Notes under the pieces: model-generated | Seen by the model: only the letters and a program-made list of their open reading frames with translations | What the model was told of the DNA's origin: nothing | The model's database searches: none | Source: Candidatus Cloacimonadota bacterium | Lineage (GTDB): Bacteria > Cloacimonadota > Cloacimonadia > Cloacimonadales > Cloacimonadaceae | Reading direction: 5' to 3' | DNA length: 5,766 nucleotides | Assembly: GCA_017996595.1 (NCBI GenBank) | Contig: JAGOGT010000038.1 | Location: 2,472-8,237 of the forward strand | Part shown: positions 1 through 5,740 of the stretch, one piece after another | Layout: each line of letters begins with the position of its first letter | Position numbering within the stretch: the first letter of the stretch is position 1 | Made by a program: the position numbers and the translations under genes

Positions 1-171
1 GAGCCGCAGCGCAGAGTCCAGTATCTGATGTTTTTCTTTGTGCTGCTGATGTTTTTGCCGGCCAGCACGCTGCCCAGTTCGATCCGGTGGAATTACCTCA
101 TCTGGATCATCTTTGCCCACATCAACTCTCTGGCTATGTCCAGAAAAGAGAAGGAACATGAAGCAATTTGA
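1..171 (+). CDS. C-terminal fragment of an integral membrane protein (5' end outside window)
   Basis: This is the last 56 codons of a gene that begins before the window, ending at TGA 169-171. Two hydrophobic stretches are visible (about residues 8-20, FFFVLLMFLP-like, and 28-41, with NYLIWIIFAHI), separated by a short polar turn, then a basic/acidic tail (SRKEKEHEAI). This is the look of a polytopic inner-membrane protein ending in the cytoplasm. The fragment is too short to name a family. A polysaccharide polymerase/ligase-type protein is conceivable but unsupported. I prefer this frame over the also-open frame 3 because its third codon positions are clearly G/C-rich like the downstream genes, and because it makes a sensible membrane segment. 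It overlaps the start of mazG by 14 bases, so it is probably the upstream member of the same operon. Confidence 0.6.
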   Translation, partial: EPQRRVQYLMFFFVLLMFLPASTLPSSIRWNYLIWIIFAHINSLAMSRKEKEHEAI

Positions 172-925
172 CGCGCTGCTGAAGATTCTGGCCGATCTGC
201 GCAAACCCGAAACCGGCTGCCCCTGGGATATCAAACAAACCCGTGAAACCCTGGTGCCAAATTTCATCGAGGAGCTTTACGAAGCCGTGGAAGCTATCGA
301 AGATAAGGACACAGAAGCGCTGAAAGAGGAGCTGGGCGATTTGCTTTTGCACATCGTTTTTCAAGCGCAGATTTCGGATGAAGCGGGGCTGTGGAATATG
401 GAAGAGGTGCTGCAGCATATCAATGAGAAGCTCATCCGCCGGCATCCCCACGTTTTTGGTGATCTGGAGCTGAATGATGCGGATAGCGTAAAAATGAATT
501 GGGAGCGGCTGAAAAAGAAAGAAAAGACCGAACGCAAATCGGTGCTGGATGGCATTCCCCGAGCCATGCCCGCGCTTATTCAGGCGCAGCGTACCCAGGA
601 AAAAGCCGCCTCCGTGGGTTTCGACTGGCCGGATACCAAGCCCATATTGGACAAACTGGAGGAAGAACGGGAGGAGCTCTATGAAGCTCTGGCCATGGGC
701 GATGCAGAGTGCATTCAGGAAGAAATCGGCGATATGATCTTTACCCTGGTGAATCTTTGCCGCAAGCTGCATATCGATTCCGAAGCGGCCTTAAAAGAAT
801 GCACCCGCAAATTCACCCGGAGATTCCACAGCATCGAAGCACATTACCGTGAAAGCGGAGAGGACATCCATGAAGCAAGCCTTGAAGAACTCGATCAGCA
901 CTGGGAAAAAGCCAAGCAATCATAA
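158..925 (+). CDS. mazG: Nucleoside triphosphate pyrophosphohydrolase MazG
   Basis: A 255-residue cytosolic enzyme that hydrolyses (d)NTPs to NMP and PPi; family members clear aberrant nucleotides and can modulate (p)ppGpp-linked stress. The length fits the full two-domain MazG (E. coli about 263 aa). The N-terminus matches the family: LLKILADLR, then GCPWD at 20-24 and QT at 27-28. Domain 1 carries the Mg-binding acidic set E38-E39-x-x-E42 and E57-E58-L-G-D61. Domain 2 repeats it with an acidic cluster at 168-176 and E188-E189-I-G-D192, followed by the typical VNLCRKL and KFTRRFHSIE segments. The chosen start is ATG 158, which reproduces the family N-terminus. The frame is open upstream to a TTG at 113, but that would add 15 unconserved residues. 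A GAGAAGGA purine run (148-155) lies just before the ATG. The gene overlaps the upstream gene by 14 bases and the downstream kinase by 56. No frameshift or missing catalytic residue is seen. Confidence 0.95.
   Translation: MKQFDALLKILADLRKPETGCPWDIKQTRETLVPNFIEELYEAVEAIEDKDTEALKEELGDLLLHIVFQAQISDEAGLWNMEEVLQHINEKLIRRHPHVFGDLELNDADSVKMNWERLKKKEKTERKSVLDGIPRAMPALIQAQRTQEKAASVGFDWPDTKPILDKLEEEREELYEALAMGDAECIQEEIGDMIFTLVNLCRKLHIDSEAALKECTRKFTRRFHSIEAHYRESGEDIHEASLEELDQHWEKAKQS
857..864 (+). promoter_or_regulatory. Ribosome binding site deciding the histidine kinase start
   Basis: GGAGAGGA lies five bases before ATG 870, inside the 3' end of mazG. It selects ATG 870 over the GTG at 849 in the same frame, and so sets the unusually long 56-base gene overlap. 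Confidence 0.7.
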
Positions 926-2432
926 TCTCTATCACCGGCTGCGCATCTATCTGATCATTGGCAGCCTGGTGATCTTCATATTTTTTGCTTTCTATATCCA
1001 GATTCTCATTAAGCAGGCGAAGCAGGAACAGGAGCTGATTCCTCGCATCTTTGCCCAATATGTGGCCTACACCGATACCTACCTGCGCGTATCCGAAAAG
1101 TATGCGCAGTTGCTTACGGAAGTTAGCTCCAAATACTTTCAATTCACCGCTTCCGAAGATTTCAAGCAGGACTTGTGGGATTATATCAGCACCGAATTTA
1201 TGCCTGCAAATCCCATTCCCGTGATCATCACCGATGCCTCCTTGCAACCCCAGGTTTGGAAAAATGTGGGAGTATCGCAGGATACCCTCTTTTCCGAGCT
1301 GTCCCTGCCTTCACGCATAAAGCTGCAAAACTTTATGCTCTCCATGGTGCAAACCTCGCTCAGCGAAGAAGGGGAAACCACCGGCTATGTATATTACAGC
1401 AAGCCGGTATCCTTCGCGGAATTCATCAAGCACGTAAATTATTCCATCATCGTTACCGACCGCTATAAGCAACCCCTCTTCTGGCGCAATGTGGATATCC
1501 CCGAAAGCTCTGCTTATCATAAGATTAGCGCCAATGAGCAGCAGGCTTTGGCGAAGATGATCCGCAATATGGACGAAATCCCCATCTCCAACGACGCCGA
1601 TAGCCTTGGCTACATCTATTTTTCCACGCCCCGGTCGCTGTCCTACATCCGCTATATCGTTATTCTGGAGCTGGGCCTGGTGCTGATGGTGGTATTTTTT
1701 GGAACCTACGGCCTCTATTTACTCAGCCGCACCGAAAAAGACACTCTGTGGATCGGCCTGGCCAAGGAAACGGCACACCAGTTCGGCACGCCCATCACCT
1801 CGATGATGGGCTGGATCGACTATCTGAAAGAAGAACCCCCCGAAGGCTGCACCCGAAATGTAGGCGAAATAGTGGAGCACATGACGGCCGATCTGAATCA
1901 TCTGCGCAATATCGCTTCCCGTTTCGGAAAAGTGGGCAGCATGACGAAGCTGGAGCCTCACGACCTGCACGGTTTGCTCAGCCAGATTGTGGAGTATTTC
2001 AGCCTGCGCATGCCTCACTTGGGAAATCGCATCAACATCCACCTCATCAGCAAAATAGAAGGGATAAAAGTGCTGCTGGATCCCGAACTCTTTAAGTGGA
2101 CCCTGGAAAATCTCATCAAAAACTGCGTGGACGCCATGAGCCAGAAAGGCGGCAGCATCATTCTCACCGCCACGGAAAAAAGCCCCTGGATCTACATTCA
2201 CATCCGTGATGAAGGCAAAGGCATCCCCCGCGGCCAATGGAAGCATATTTTCGATCCCGGGGTAACCACCAAAACCCGGGGCTGGGGTCTTGGCCTCAGC
2301 CTGGCCAAGCGCATCATCGAAGAATATCACAATGGACACATCAAGGTGATCCAAAGCACCGTGGGCGAGGGCACTACCATCGAGATCAAACTTCCCGCCA
2401 TCATCCCAAGCTCCAGAAGGGAGAAATTATGA
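870..2432 (+). CDS. Two-TM sensor histidine kinase with duplicated periplasmic sensor
   Basis: A 520-residue inner-membrane sensor kinase expected to autophosphorylate on His and pass phosphate to a response regulator not present here. The order is: a short cytoplasmic N-terminus; TM1 about 26-47; an extracytoplasmic sensor about 48-258; TM2 about 262-285; a short linker; the dimerisation/phosphoacceptor helix with H-box AKETAHQFGTP (His303); and a HATPase_c domain. The ATPase shows N-box ENLIKNCVDA (413-422, N414/N418), G1 DEGKG (D447-G451), F-box IFDPGVTTKTRG and G2 GWGLGLSLAK (G471, G473, G475). All ATP-binding elements look intact. The QFG after the His, in place of the usual ELR of AHELRTPL, matches a variant I associate with Bacteroidota-type kinases. 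The sensor contains two copies of a 75-residue unit (116-190 and 191-265). No HAMP or cytoplasmic PAS is evident. ATG 870 is chosen for its ribosome site. The stop overlaps the next gene by 4 bases. The stimulus and the partner regulator are unknown. Confidence 0.93.
   Translation: MKQALKNSISTGKKPSNHNLYHRLRIYLIIGSLVIFIFFAFYIQILIKQAKQEQELIPRIFAQYVAYTDTYLRVSEKYAQLLTEVSSKYFQFTASEDFKQDLWDYISTEFMPANPIPVIITDASLQPQVWKNVGVSQDTLFSELSLPSRIKLQNFMLSMVQTSLSEEGETTGYVYYSKPVSFAEFIKHVNYSIIVTDRYKQPLFWRNVDIPESSAYHKISANEQQALAKMIRNMDEIPISNDADSLGYIYFSTPRSLSYIRYIVILELGLVLMVVFFGTYGLYLLSRTEKDTLWIGLAKETAHQFGTPITSMMGWIDYLKEEPPEGCTRNVGEIVEHMTADLNHLRNIASRFGKVGSMTKLEPHDLHGLLSQIVEYFSLRMPHLGNRINIHLISKIEGIKVLLDPELFKWTLENLIKNCVDAMSQKGGSIILTATEKSPWIYIHIRDEGKGIPRGQWKHIFDPGVTTKTRGWGLGLSLAKRIIEEYHNGHIKVIQSTVGEGTTIEIKLPAIIPSSRREKL
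1215..1664 (+). repeat. Tandem duplication within the kinase sensor (2 x 75 residues)
   Basis: Residues 116-190 and 191-265 of the kinase align with no gap at a constant offset of 75. Matching pairs include T121/T196, D122/D197, Q126/Q201, P127/P202, W130/W205, N132/N207, V133/V208, G172/G247, Y173/Y248, Y175/Y250, S177/S252, P179/P254 and S181/S256. By hand I count about 18 identities over 116-182 against 191-257, with many conservative changes. The shared pattern is I(I/V)TDxxxQPxxWxNV near the start and GY(V/I)Y(Y/F)SxPxS near the end. The second copy runs into TM2. At the DNA level the copies have diverged, so the duplication is old. Confidence 0.8.
2415..2423 (+). promoter_or_regulatory. 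Ribosome binding site of the NAD(P)H-hydrate repair gene
   Basis: AGAAGGGAG ends five bases before ATG 2429, inside the last codons of the kinase gene. It fixes the start among several possible ones, since the frame is open upstream to about 2237. It also suggests this gene can be translated both by coupling and by fresh initiation. Confidence 0.65.
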
Positions 2433-3940
2433 GTATAGTTCTCAGCAGCAAACAGATGCAAGCTCTGGATCAGAAAACTATCGTGGATTTCGGCCTGCCC
2501 GCACTCCTGCTCATGGAAAATGCCGGCAAGGGCTGTGCGGATTTCCTGCAAGCAAGGTTCCCCGAAGCCATCCAGGGGCACATCGTAATCCTGCATGGCA
2601 GCGGCAACAACAGCGGCGACGGCTTTGTAATCGCCCGCTGGCTGCATGAAGCGGGACATAAGGTATCGCTGTTGCAGCTTCATGAGGGAGTATTCAGCCC
2701 CGAAAGCCTTGTAAATTATCAGCTTTGTAAGAATCTCTCCATTCCCGATTGGAGATGGCAGGATGATCCCGAACTGGCCGCGCATCTTTTGGATGGCACC
2801 TCGCTGATCATCGACACCGTCTTTGGCATCGGCTTCCGCGGCGAATTACCTGCCGAAGTGGCCGCGGCTTTCATCATCTGCAATCGCTCCAAAGCCATCC
2901 GCATCGCCATCGATATTCCCTCGGGAATAAATGCCGATACCGGAATTGCTGCCAAAAACGCCTTGTGCGCGCATCATACCCTGGCCATCCATGCCCTCAA
3001 AACCGGGCATATACTGCATGCAGGTAAAAGGAACAGCGGCTTTGTCCATATTATCCCCATCGGGATTCCGGCCATGTACCACCACGAGCTAAACTGCCAG
3101 GAATTGGTTACCCGGGACAATTGCATCTATCCGCACCGCGATCCACAGGCGCATAAAGGCTCTTTCGGTAGGGTATTTATCATTGGTGGCTCTCCCGGTT
3201 TTTCGGGAAGCGTGGCTTTGGCTTCACAGGCAGCGCTGCGTTCCGGAGCGGGCTATGTATATCTGGTCAGCCGCAACGAACTGGAGCTGCACTATGCTTC
3301 CCTCACGCCCGAAATCATGTTCCGTTCCCTACCCCACATCACCAATATTCCGGAATTTGATCTGGAAACCTATACGGACTTTCTGAAACCTGCTTCCGCA
3401 ATTCTCATCGGTCCGGGCCTGGGTTTGGACGAATATGCCTTAAGCGTTCTGGATCTGGTGCTTAGCTGTGCCAAGGCTCCCATCGTGATCGATGCCGATG
3501 CCATCACCCTCATCTCCCAAAATCCCGAGCTGCTGAATCATCTCAAGCGCGACAATATCCTCCTTACTCCCCATCCCGGAGAATTCGCCAGAATCAGCGG
3601 AATTTCCATGGATCAGCTAAAAAACGACACCCCGGCCACCCTGCAGGAGTTTTGCCTTAAAACAAGCGCTAAAGTGCTTTTGAAGGGTGATACGTCCATC
3701 TACTGCGACTCTCAGCGCCTGCTTTTCAGTACATCCGGAAATGACGGATTGGCCACTGGCGGTAGCGGCGACGTTTTGGGAGGGATCATTGCCTCCTTCC
3801 TCGCTCAAGGCATGGAGCCCGGCTCTGCTTCTATCAACGCCTCATATCTGATGGGCAGCACCGCTGAAAAACTAAGCCTGCAGCGCGCTACACCCTCCAT
3901 AATCCCTTCGGATATCATCGCTAACCTCTTCGTGACATGA
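2429..3940 (+). CDS. nnr: Bifunctional NAD(P)H-hydrate epimerase / ADP-dependent NAD(P)H-hydrate dehydratase
   Basis: A 503-residue cytosolic metabolite-repair enzyme that epimerises and dehydrates damaged NAD(P)HX back to NAD(P)H, using ADP in the bacterial family. The length is normal for the fused YjeF_N plus carbohydrate-kinase-like form. The N-terminal epimerase domain (about 1-215) shows LSSKQMQALDQ, LLMENAGKG (27-35), the loop GSGNNSGDG (57-65; most homologues have NNGGDG, so S62 is a mild deviation), DTVFGIGFRG from D129 and DIPSG (162-166). The C-terminal dehydratase domain (about 225-500) shows KGSFGRVFIIGGSPGFSG (243-260), IGPGLG, VIDADA, TPHPGE (H382-E385), LLKGD and the ribokinase-type ATGGSGDVLGG with catalytic D448. 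ATG 2429 overlaps the kinase stop as ATGA and has a good ribosome site. The following gene also overlaps as ATGA. The gene appears intact. Alternative symbols for parts of it are nnrE and nnrD. Confidence 0.96.
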   Translation: MSIVLSSKQMQALDQKTIVDFGLPALLLMENAGKGCADFLQARFPEAIQGHIVILHGSGNNSGDGFVIARWLHEAGHKVSLLQLHEGVFSPESLVNYQLCKNLSIPDWRWQDDPELAAHLLDGTSLIIDTVFGIGFRGELPAEVAAAFIICNRSKAIRIAIDIPSGINADTGIAAKNALCAHHTLAIHALKTGHILHAGKRNSGFVHIIPIGIPAMYHHELNCQELVTRDNCIYPHRDPQAHKGSFGRVFIIGGSPGFSGSVALASQAALRSGAGYVYLVSRNELELHYASLTPEIMFRSLPHITNIPEFDLETYTDFLKPASAILIGPGLGLDEYALSVLDLVLSCAKAPIVIDADAITLISQNPELLNHLKRDNILLTPHPGEFARISGISMDQLKNDTPATLQEFCLKTSAKVLLKGDTSIYCDSQRLLFSTSGNDGLATGGSGDVLGGIIASFLAQGMEPGSASINASYLMGSTAEKLSLQRATPSIIPSDIIANLFVT

Positions 3941-4635
3941 ATAAGCACATCATCTTCATCACCCTGGCGGCATTGTTGCTTGTAAATAGCTCCTGCCGTG
4001 CCCAAAGCAAAGAACAAAATAAGGATAAAGCCATGAGTAAACTTGCAGAACTGAATACCCCCATTTTCTGGGCGGAAGGCCATCCCGGAGATTTAGACCG
4101 CGACACCTGGGAGATAAGCGTTAGCGGCGAATGCGAAGCACCCCAAACCTTTAGCTGGAAAGAGCTGATGGAGCTCCCCCAGCGAGAAGTGGAGGGACGC
4201 CTCACCAGCGTAACCCGGTGGTCGGTGAATGGCTTGTGGAAAGGCATCCCCATCAGCGCCATACTGGATGCCGTAAAGGTAAAATCCACCTGCAATTACG
4301 TCCGGTTCTGGAGCGTGGGCGAGATCTATGACACCTCCATCCCTCTGGATATCGCGCTAAAGGAAAAATCCCTGATGGTGCATAGCTTTGAAGACGAATT
4401 TTTAAACGAAGATTACGGCGGCCCCATCCGCAGCTTCATTCCCTATCTCTGGGGCTATAAATCCGCCAAAAGCGTGGTTAAAATTGAGCTTACCAATAAT
4501 TATTATCCCGGTTTTTGGGAACAGCGTGGTTACACGGATAGCGCCGAAATTGAAGCCGGACCCTGCCGGGATATGAACGACGGCGGCAAGTTGAAAACCA
4601 TCCCCGGCGGCGAAGTGCTCGAATTCAGCGAATGA
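3937..4635 (+). CDS. Exported sulfite-oxidase/MsrP-fold (oxidoreductase molybdopterin-binding) protein lacking the Mo-ligand Cys
   Basis: A 232-residue protein of the SUOX/YedY fold, which normally binds molybdopterin for sulfite or methionine-sulfoxide chemistry in the periplasm. The N-terminus is a signal sequence: MNK, a hydrophobic core at 5-16, then NSSC. Cys20 is a plausible but imperfect lipobox (N at -3); signal peptidase I cleavage after A22 is an alternative. No twin-arginine motif is seen, which is unusual because Moco enzymes of this family are often Tat-exported. Family landmarks are FSWKELMELPQ, VTRWSVNGLWKGIPI, GGPIR (161-165), PYLWGYKSAK (169-178), IEL and PGFWEQRGY. The residue that should be the Mo-binding Cys of the C-V-T-x-W-S motif is Ser91 (AGC). 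The usual His before GGP is Tyr160. It may therefore bind a pterin differently or be a non-redox relative. The start ATG 3937 overlaps nnr as ATGA with no clear ribosome site. An in-frame ATG 4033 with AAGGA upstream is an alternative that would give a leaderless form. Confidence 0.88.
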   Translation: MNKHIIFITLAALLLVNSSCRAQSKEQNKDKAMSKLAELNTPIFWAEGHPGDLDRDTWEISVSGECEAPQTFSWKELMELPQREVEGRLTSVTRWSVNGLWKGIPISAILDAVKVKSTCNYVRFWSVGEIYDTSIPLDIALKEKSLMVHSFEDEFLNEDYGGPIRSFIPYLWGYKSAKSVVKIELTNNYYPGFWEQRGYTDSAEIEAGPCRDMNDGGKLKTIPGGEVLEFSE

Positions 4636-5570
4636 AGCTCTGGATCACCTATCTGAAAGCGATATTGGCGATGCTCTTTTGGAGCCTCACCTTCGTGTGG
4701 TTCAAAATCGCCTTTGTCAGCTACCGTCCCTATGAAATCACCTTCTTGAGGCTGCTGTTGGCCGCGGTATTGCTCTTTGTCGTGATGGGAATTTCTCGCC
4801 AGCGCGAAAAGATATCCCGCAAAGACTTTCTGCGCCTGATGCTGGTGGCCTTTTGCGAACCCTTCATGTATTTCATTGGCGAAGCCAACGGCATGCAATA
4901 TGTGTCCTCCACTTTGGGCAGCCTGGTGATCTCCACCATTCCCCTGTTTGCCGCTTTGGGAGCCTGGCTGATTCTGAAGGAAAAGCTATCGGGCTACCTT
5001 ATTTGGGGGCTGATTATCAGTACCCTGGGCGTAGCGATTATGAGCCTGGGATCCAGCGACCTTTCGGCCACCCTTAAGGGGGTGCTATTTTTGCTCATTG
5101 CGGTATTTGCGGGAGTTTTCTATGGCATCACGGTGCGCAATCTTACTCATCGTTACCGCGCTCTCACCATCGTTGCCTGGCAATGCCTTTTTGGGCTGAT
5201 CTATTTTCTGCCGCTCTTCCTGTATTACGATGGGGCGCACTTCTTTAGCATGAAGCACAGCGCTACCGGCCTTGGCACCATCGCCGCCATGTCTATCTTT
5301 GCCTCGGTGGGAGCCTTTTTGCTATATACAGGCGTGATCCGCGAACTGGGGGTGATCAGATCCAATGTTTTCACCAATCTCATCCCCGTCTTCACCGTGG
5401 CCCTGGCTTTTTTCATTCTGGGCGACCGCTTAACCGTTTATTCGACCATAGGCCTGATGCTTACCCTCGTTGGCCTGGTGCTTTCGCAGTATAAAGACCT
5501 GCAAAAGCTGCATAAAAACTACCTGCAAAAGCAAAAGGACTACCCCGAATTGCCCATTTCGCAACCCTAG
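4632..5570 (+). CDS. EamA/DMT-superfamily permease
   Basis: A 312-residue inner-membrane transporter of the drug/metabolite transporter superfamily, whose members export or import amino acids, metabolites or nucleotide sugars; the substrate cannot be read from sequence. About ten hydrophobic helices fall into two EamA repeats (about 8-140 and 151-290). Repeat 1 has WSLTFVWFKIAF, a helix from FLRLLLAA, and the hallmark SSTLGSLVISTIPLFAAL with P104, ending ILKEKLS (E117). Repeat 2 mirrors it with SNVFTNLIPVFTVALAFF (P252) ending ILGDRLT (D265), at a constant offset of 148. The tail after the last helix is short, charged and probably cytoplasmic (QKQKDYPELP). The ATG overlaps the stop of the SUOX-fold gene as ATGA with no strong ribosome site, so translation is probably coupled. 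It is the last gene before the repeat tail and ends at TAG 5568-5570. Confidence 0.93.
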   Translation: MKLWITYLKAILAMLFWSLTFVWFKIAFVSYRPYEITFLRLLLAAVLLFVVMGISRQREKISRKDFLRLMLVAFCEPFMYFIGEANGMQYVSSTLGSLVISTIPLFAALGAWLILKEKLSGYLIWGLIISTLGVAIMSLGSSDLSATLKGVLFLLIAVFAGVFYGITVRNLTHRYRALTIVAWQCLFGLIYFLPLFLYYDGAHFFSMKHSATGLGTIAAMSIFASVGAFLLYTGVIRELGVIRSNVFTNLIPVFTVALAFFILGDRLTVYSTIGLMLTLVGLVLSQYKDLQKLHKNYLQKQKDYPELPISQP

Positions 5571-5594
5571 GTAGTGGCGGTTTCCAAACCGCCA
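5571..5594 (+). repeat. Palindromic intergenic repeat, copy 1 (perfect hairpin)
   Basis: A 24-base unit starting GTAG directly after the transporter stop codon. Bases 5575-5594 form a perfect inverted repeat: TGGCGGTT, loop TCCA, AACCGCCA (8-bp stem, 4-base loop). It could stabilise or help end the operon mRNA. It lacks a T-run afterwards (TAGAAAAG follows), so I do not call it an intrinsic terminator. Confidence 0.75.
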
Positions 5595-5630
5595 TAGAAA
5601 AGTGCAGTGGCTAAAGAAAATGAAACTAAC

Positions 5631-5654
5631 GTAGGGGCGATTGGCGGATCGACC
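5631..5654 (+). repeat. Palindromic intergenic repeat, copy 2 (diverged)
   Basis: A 24-base unit starting GTAGGGGCGATT and ending GATCGACC, immediately abutting copy 3. It pairs GGGCGAT with ATCGACC with one mismatch. It shares the GTAG(T/G)GGCG opening and the overall palindromic plan with copies 1 and 3 but has a different middle. Confidence 0.6.
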
Positions 5655-5678
5655 GTAGTGGCGAATTCCAAACCGCCA
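5655..5678 (+). repeat. Palindromic intergenic repeat, copy 3
   Basis: Identical to copy 1 at 22 of 24 positions; GT at 5580-5581 is AA here. The two changes weaken the inner stem (TGGCG still pairs with CGCCA). The sequences following copies 1 and 3 also share GCTAAAGA...AAAAT (near 5610 and 5694), so the true repeat may be about 60 bases with a decayed second half. Confidence 0.7.
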
Positions 5679-5714
5679 AGAAACCAACAAAGAGCTAAAG
5701 AGAAAATCCCTTCT

Positions 5715-5740
5715 ATCCTGTGCATCCTGTCATCCGTGTT
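5715..5740 (+). repeat. Short tandem ATCCTGT-type repeat
   Basis: Three consecutive 8-9-base units: ATCCTGTGC, ATCCTGTC, ATCCGTGTT, followed by CCTCTTTTTA. On the other strand this reads as an ACACGGATGACAGGAT-type motif, which I recall as a common dispersed intergenic sequence in several bacterial groups. The T-run at 5745-5749 has no convincing stem before it. Confidence 0.55.

Noticed and set aside
113..157. Upstream TTG extension of MazG by 15 residues.
   Set aside because: The extension does not resemble MazG N-termini; ATG 158 gives the family-typical beginning.
3..161. Frame 3 is open from the window start to a TGA that overlaps the mazG ATG as ATGA.
   Set aside because: Although the overlap style matches the operon, its third codon positions are A/T-rich unlike the neighbours, and the peptide has no recognisable character. 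Frame 1 gives a G/C-rich third position and a coherent membrane-protein tail.
1719..2354. A long (211-codon) minus-strand open frame opposite the kinase catalytic domain.
   Set aside because: It is antisense to strongly conserved H-, N- and G-box codons and has no family features; it is a codon-bias shadow.
5571..5600. Intrinsic terminator at the hairpin after the last gene.
   Set aside because: The stem is good but no T-run follows on the plus strand; on the minus strand it is not followed by one either.
5571..5678. CRISPR array.
   Set aside because: Only three degenerate units, two of them abutting with no spacer, and no cas genes in the window.
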